Notes under the pieces: generated by a model
Seen by the model: only the letters and a program-made list of their open reading frames with translations
What the model was told of the DNA's origin: nothing
Databases searched by the model: none
Part shown: piece by piece, positions 60,762-64,000 of the stretch
How positions within the stretch are numbered: the stretch's first letter is position 1
Layout: every line of letters begins with the position of its first letter
NCBI GenBank assembly: GCA_963699805.1
Contig: CAVOVH010000004.1
Coordinates: 248,001 to 312,000 of the forward strand
Source: JAGTVG01 sp963699805
GTDB lineage: Bacteria > Bacteroidota > Bacteroidia > Cytophagales > Cyclobacteriaceae
Direction: 5' to 3'
Length of the DNA stretch: 64,000 nucleotides
Position numbers and translations under genes: made by a program

Positions 60762-61858
60762 TTAATTTTTTTTGATGAAAAAGCTGACAGGCTGAATATT
60801 ATCAAGAACGAAATATACATAAAATCCATGAGCCAGACCCAACCATATTCATAATTTACATCAAATTTTTTCGCAATCTCTCTGAACGACCACAATGATA
60901 ACAACATCACGGACAGGATAATTCCTGCTACCCAGAAAAGATGATGATTGAGTATGATCAACGACAATCCGGCCAGCCAGAATATCAATTTGGAGACCGT
61001 ATACATCCCCAGAATGATTTTATGCCTTCCCCTGTATTTTTTGCCCACTGATAAATGCCTTATCTTCTGGAGAATATATTCCCGGAAAGTAAACTTGGGT
61101 TCTGACATGATCACTGCATCGGGGTGTATGACAGGCAAGGTATTATTTTTCCTGGCATACCGGTTGACAAATAGGTCATCATCTCCCCCGACAACCTTCA
61201 GCATCTTACTGAAGCCTTTTTTATCCAGGAAAAAAGATTTCCTATATCCCAGGTTTCTGCCAACCCCCATATAAGGAAGCCCCGTTAAAGCCAGTGTAAA
61301 ATACAGGATGGCAGTTTGGAGAGTCTCATGACGGATAAACCGGTTCAATAATCCCGGATATTCTTTATAATAGGAAAATCCAAGTATAAAATCAATGGGA
61401 TGGGTAAACTGATTCATCATCGTCTTCATCCAGTACATGGAACGTGGTTCGCAATCCGCATCTGTAAGGAGCAGGTGATCAAAAGTGGCGGCCCGGACTC
61501 CCAGGCTGATGGCATATTTTTTTTCATTGATATGCCGCGGTGTCCACTCGATCCTGACCACCTTCAGGTTTTTCCATGATTTTTCCAAGGTTAGCAAATA
61601 ATCATAGGTCCCGTCATCCGACCGGTCATCCACAACGACCAGTTCGAATTCCGTGTAAGCCTGCACATTGAGTTTCTCGAGTAGTTTTTTCAGATTCTCC
61701 AGTTCATTGTGTGCACAGATGATAACTGAAAGTGGTTTATCCTCAATATCCAAGAAATGCTCCTTCATCTTGAAAAACCTGAGTTTCAGAACGGATAATG
61801 CATTAAAGGTCAATTGGATCGCAGCACTTATGATAAAAACGATAAATAATACCTCCAT
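60752..61858 (-). CDS. Membrane-associated family 2 glycosyltransferase
   Basis: A 368-residue processive-type GT2 enzyme with an N-terminal membrane anchor (MEVLFIVFIISAAIQLTFNA) and two or three C-terminal helices. Motifs: LSVIICAHNELENLKKLLEK, FELVVVDDRSDDGTYDYLL, HLLLTDADCEPRSMYWMKTM (DxD-like), and MLKVVGGDDDLFVNRYARK. It resembles CESA/NodC-like and dolichyl-sugar-type transferases; the product is unknown. A promoter-like element lies upstream in the divergent gap with tgt. First gene of the GT-sigma-rsmG-dnaE series. Confidence 0.92.
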   Translation of the reverse strand: MEVLFIVFIISAAIQLTFNALSVLKLRFFKMKEHFLDIEDKPLSVIICAHNELENLKKLLEKLNVQAYTEFELVVVDDRSDDGTYDYLLTLEKSWKNLKVVRIEWTPRHINEKKYAISLGVRAATFDHLLLTDADCEPRSMYWMKTMMNQFTHPIDFILGFSYYKEYPGLLNRFIRHETLQTAILYFTLALTGLPYMGVGRNLGYRKSFFLDKKGFSKMLKVVGGDDDLFVNRYARKNNTLPVIHPDAVIMSEPKFTFREYILQKIRHLSVGKKYRGRHKIILGMYTVSKLIFWLAGLSLIILNHHLFWVAGIILSVMLLSLWSFREIAKKFDVNYEYGWVWLMDFMYISFLIIFSLSAFSSKKIKWS

Positions 61859-61895
61859 AGCTATGTTTCGGACGGTAAGGTTCAGAACATGCGAC

Positions 61896-61903
61896 CAAAG
61901 ATA
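61896..61903 (-). promoter_or_regulatory. Putative -7 promoter element for the GT2-sigma operon
   Basis: Minus-strand TATCTTTG, matching TAnnTTTG, 38 bases before the ATG at 61858. Confidence 0.42.
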
Positions 61904-61938
61904 ATCTTATATTTCCTATTATACTGGCCCAGATGCTT

Positions 61939-61946
61939 TATTTTTG
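61939..61946 (+). promoter_or_regulatory. Putative -7 promoter element for tgt
   Basis: TATTTTTG matches TAnnTTTG, 21 bases before the tgt ATG at 61968. Confidence 0.45.
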
Positions 61947-61967
61947 TGCCAATGATTTGGCGGATCC

Positions 61968-63098
61968 ATGCAATTTAAAATTCATAAAACAGATCCTGGC
62001 TCAAAGGCAAGATGTGGAGAAATCATGACTGGCCGGGGAATCATAAAGACCCCGATTTTTATGCCGGTCGGGACGCAGGGAACAGTCAAAGCCATCCATC
62101 AGCGTGAACTGGTGAAGGATATCGGTGCCGAGATCATTCTGGGAAATACTTATCATTTATATTTGAGACCAGGAATGGAGATCCTGAATATGGCAGGGGG
62201 GCTTCATTCTTTTATGCATTGGGAAAAACCAATCCTGACGGACAGCGGTGGTTACCAGGTTTATTCCCTGGCCGATAACAGAAAAATCAGTGAAGAAGGA
62301 GTATCCTTCAGTTCCCATATCGATGGATCGAAACATTTTTTTTCACCGGAAAGTGTCATCGACATCCAGCGAAAGATCGGAGCTGACATCATCATGGCAT
62401 TCGACGAATGCACCCCCTATCCCTGCGATTACGATTATGCTAAAAGATCCATGGAATTAACCCATCGTTGGCTGAAAAGATGTTGCGACCGGTTTGGACA
62501 GAGGACGGAACAGTACGACCATCAACAAACACTTTTTCCCATCGTACAGGGAAGCATCTACCGGGATCTCAGGATACAGTCGGCGGTAACGGTCGCTGGG
62601 TTTGAACTTGAAGGAAATGCCATTGGAGGGTTATCGGTGGGGGAACCCAGTGAAATCATGTATGAACTTACGGAACAGGTCTGTGATGTATTGCCGGCTC
62701 ATAAACCCCGTTATTTAATGGGTGTGGGGACACCTGAAAATATTCTTGAATGTATTGCCCTGGGGATTGATATGTTCGATTGTGTGATGCCGACCCGGAA
62801 TGCACGCAATGGGATGCTTTTCACCACAGAAGGGATCATCAACATCAGAAATGAAAAATGGAAAAATGATTTTTCACCACTGGATCCCAAGCTGGATGGG
62901 TATGTCAGCCAATACTACTCCAAAGCCTATCTGAGACATCTTATTCTAGGTAAGGAAATTTTGGGTGCACAGATCGCCAGCCTGCAGAATCTTTCGTTAT
63001 ATCTTTGGATCGTCAAGCAGGCCCAGGAACATATAACAAATGGCTCCTTTTCATCGTGGAAGAATAAAATGACCGCCATATTATCCAAAAGATTATAA
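61968..63098 (+). CDS. tgt: Queuine tRNA-ribosyltransferase lacking the zinc-site cysteines
   Basis: Tgt exchanges guanine-34 of GUN-anticodon tRNAs for preQ1. Signatures: KTPIFMPVGTQGTVKAIHQR, LTDSGGYQVYSLADNRKIS (catalytic Asp), ADIIMAFDECTPYP, GNAIGGLSVGEPSEIMYELT, MGVGTPENILECIALGIDMF and DCVMPTRNARNG. The C-terminal zinc motif CxCxxC present in E. coli and Zymomonas Tgt is here DPKLDGYVSQYYSKAYLRHL, so all three Cys are replaced by Leu, Gly and Ser; the final His remains in LRHL. I recall a similar loss in other Bacteroidota. 376 residues. lptG/lptF-type permease follows after 3 bases. Confidence 0.96.
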   Translation: MQFKIHKTDPGSKARCGEIMTGRGIIKTPIFMPVGTQGTVKAIHQRELVKDIGAEIILGNTYHLYLRPGMEILNMAGGLHSFMHWEKPILTDSGGYQVYSLADNRKISEEGVSFSSHIDGSKHFFSPESVIDIQRKIGADIIMAFDECTPYPCDYDYAKRSMELTHRWLKRCCDRFGQRTEQYDHQQTLFPIVQGSIYRDLRIQSAVTVAGFELEGNAIGGLSVGEPSEIMYELTEQVCDVLPAHKPRYLMGVGTPENILECIALGIDMFDCVMPTRNARNGMLFTTEGIINIRNEKWKNDFSPLDPKLDGYVSQYYSKAYLRHLILGKEILGAQIASLQNLSLYLWIVKQAQEHITNGSFSSWKNKMTAILSKRL

Positions 63099-63101
63099 GG
63101 G

Positions 63102-64000
63102 ATGAAGTTCAGGATTGTCGATAAATTTATTGTAAAGAAGTTTATAAGTTCCTATGTCTTTGTCGTTGGGATCCTGCTTCTCGTGATCGGAGTGATACAG
63201 ATCACAGAAAAAAATCAAAAAATCATTGAGAACAATCTATCCTTTATGGATATGTTCTGGTACATGCTTGATTTTTTTCCCTACGTAGCAAACATGATCA
63301 CCCCTATTACCACGTTCATTGCGGTCGTTTTTATAACCGCTAAAATGGCGGGGCATTCAGAGATCATTGCCTTGTTGAGCAGTGGAATAAGTTTCAGAAG
63401 ACTGATGCGTGCCTATTTATATGGAGCCTTCATCATTGCCATTGTCAATTTTATTTTTACCGGTTGGATCATTCCCAATTCCAATAAAGACCGTATCGCC
63501 TTTGAAATACAGTATTTCGAAAATCCGTATCATTTTTCAGACCGTGACATCCACATTAAAGTAGCACCGGATTCCTATTTCTATCTTGAACAATACAATA
63601 ACCAGTCGAAGGTGGGCTATAAATTTACCCTGGAGACCATCCGGGATTATAAATTGATGGCCAAGTTATCGGCCCAGCGGATCGAATGGAACAAAGATTC
63701 CGGGACCTGGGATTTGCGTCGCTGGGAACTAAGGAAATTCGATGGTTTCAAGGAGGAATTCAGTGCCGGTGAGGAACTGGATACGGTGATCAACATAACC
63801 CCAAAAGATTTTGATAATGACTGGCGACTGTTTGAAACCCTCACGCTGAATGAATTAAATGAGCACATCGCCCTTCTTAAATCCCGCGGTGCCGAGGATG
63901 TGATTGTATATGAAGTGGAAAAACAAATGCGGTATGCTTCCCCCTTTACCGTAATTCTTTTGACCTTCATCGGCTTGTTTGTATCTGCCAGAAAGGCCCG
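63102..64000 (+). CDS. LptF/LptG family LPS export permease (truncated by window end)
   Basis: The ATG at 63102 is 3 bases after tgt. The visible 299 codons show N-terminal transmembrane segments (FISSYVFVVGILLLVIGVIQ) and MDMFWYMLDFFPYVANMITP, then MAGHSEIIALLSSGISFRRL, the hallmark coupling helix of YjgP/YjgQ proteins. A periplasmic jellyroll-like domain follows (IAFEIQYFENPYHFSDRDIH, LETIRDYKLMAKLSAQRIEW). The frame continues past base 64000. LptF/G, with the ATPase LptB, extract LPS from the inner membrane; with lptD and kdtA this fits an LPS pathway. Which of F or G it is cannot be told. Confidence 0.93.
   Translation, partial: MKFRIVDKFIVKKFISSYVFVVGILLLVIGVIQITEKNQKIIENNLSFMDMFWYMLDFFPYVANMITPITTFIAVVFITAKMAGHSEIIALLSSGISFRRLMRAYLYGAFIIAIVNFIFTGWIIPNSNKDRIAFEIQYFENPYHFSDRDIHIKVAPDSYFYLEQYNNQSKVGYKFTLETIRDYKLMAKLSAQRIEWNKDSGTWDLRRWELRKFDGFKEEFSAGEELDTVINITPKDFDNDWRLFETLTLNELNEHIALLKSRGAEDVIVYEVEKQMRYASPFTVILLTFIGLFVSARKA

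Noticed and set aside
1..64000. tRNA, rRNA, phage, toxin-antitoxin or restriction systems
   Set aside because: Scanned the gaps for tRNA-like T-loops and the genes for integrase, transposase, nuclease-antitoxin and methylase signatures; none were found. MazG-like and Dtd are housekeeping, not toxin systems.

Overview
The window looks like a chromosomal segment of a Bacteroidota (Bacteroidetes) bacterium. The evidence is the recurrent TAnnTTTG -7 promoter element in front of many genes, a TonB-dependent receptor with an N-terminal carboxypeptidase-like plug extension, an LptD-type outer membrane protein, a DUF4834-like small protein, an extended ribosomal protein S16, a CarB without the C-terminal regulatory domain, NqrF, and family details in AccD and Tgt that I recall as common in this phylum. 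No phage, IS element, CRISPR array, rRNA or tRNA was recognised. Most of the window is core metabolism and cell-envelope housekeeping.

Layout. 1-8 kb: a truncated PQQ-dependent dehydrogenase lipoprotein behind a Na+/alanine-type symporter (minus), a gcvT-comB-pfkB run (plus), and a large octaheme cytochrome c with HEAT and TPR repeats (minus). 8-20 kb: small housekeeping genes, namely dtd-MazG-2H-SIMPL; an epimerase-like protein and a thioredoxin-like protein; DUF1232; HesB-like; a WD40-divIVA-folB operon; a phosphopantetheinyl transferase; a SirB1-like protein; and an MCE/MlaD protein next to an N-acetylmuramoyl-L-alanine amidase. 20-27 kb: lptD, dapF and the classical rpsP-rimM-trmD-rplS block. 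27-38 kb: a complete 2-oxoglutarate dehydrogenase operon (sucA-sucB-lpdA), carB, a DUF4834-like gene, accD and an isolated nqrF. 38-49 kb: a ureohydrolase-like protein with damaged metal motifs, an RDD protein, an EEP-family lipoprotein, a TonB receptor, an M14 carboxypeptidase, YigZ and a TPR protein. 49-64 kb: a three-gene surface-polysaccharide-like set (acyltransferase, flippase, glycosyltransferase), rsgA-kdtA, an outer membrane protein, trxA, a glycosyltransferase-sigma factor-rsmG-dnaE run, then tgt and the start of an LptF/LptG permease.

The most striking structural feature is a set of nine apparent single-base indels in six conserved genes between about 13.0 and 40.6 kb. These are carB (three), the amidase (two), and one each in the thioredoxin-like, DUF1232, DUF4834-like and EEP-family genes. 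In every case a one-base correction restores a family-like protein, and several indels sit in short homopolymers. Because carB is hit three times and the reading frames are otherwise well preserved, I think sequence or assembly error is more likely than true gene decay, but raw reads are needed to decide.

I did not find a convincing new multi-gene system. The items most worth a second look are the octaheme/HEAT/TPR protein, the S16 tail with six 11-residue repeats, a run of ten G in the coding strand of a secreted TPR protein, the lone nqrF, the gcvT-comB-pfkB operon, the WD40-DivIVA pair, and the acyltransferase-flippase-glycosyltransferase set.
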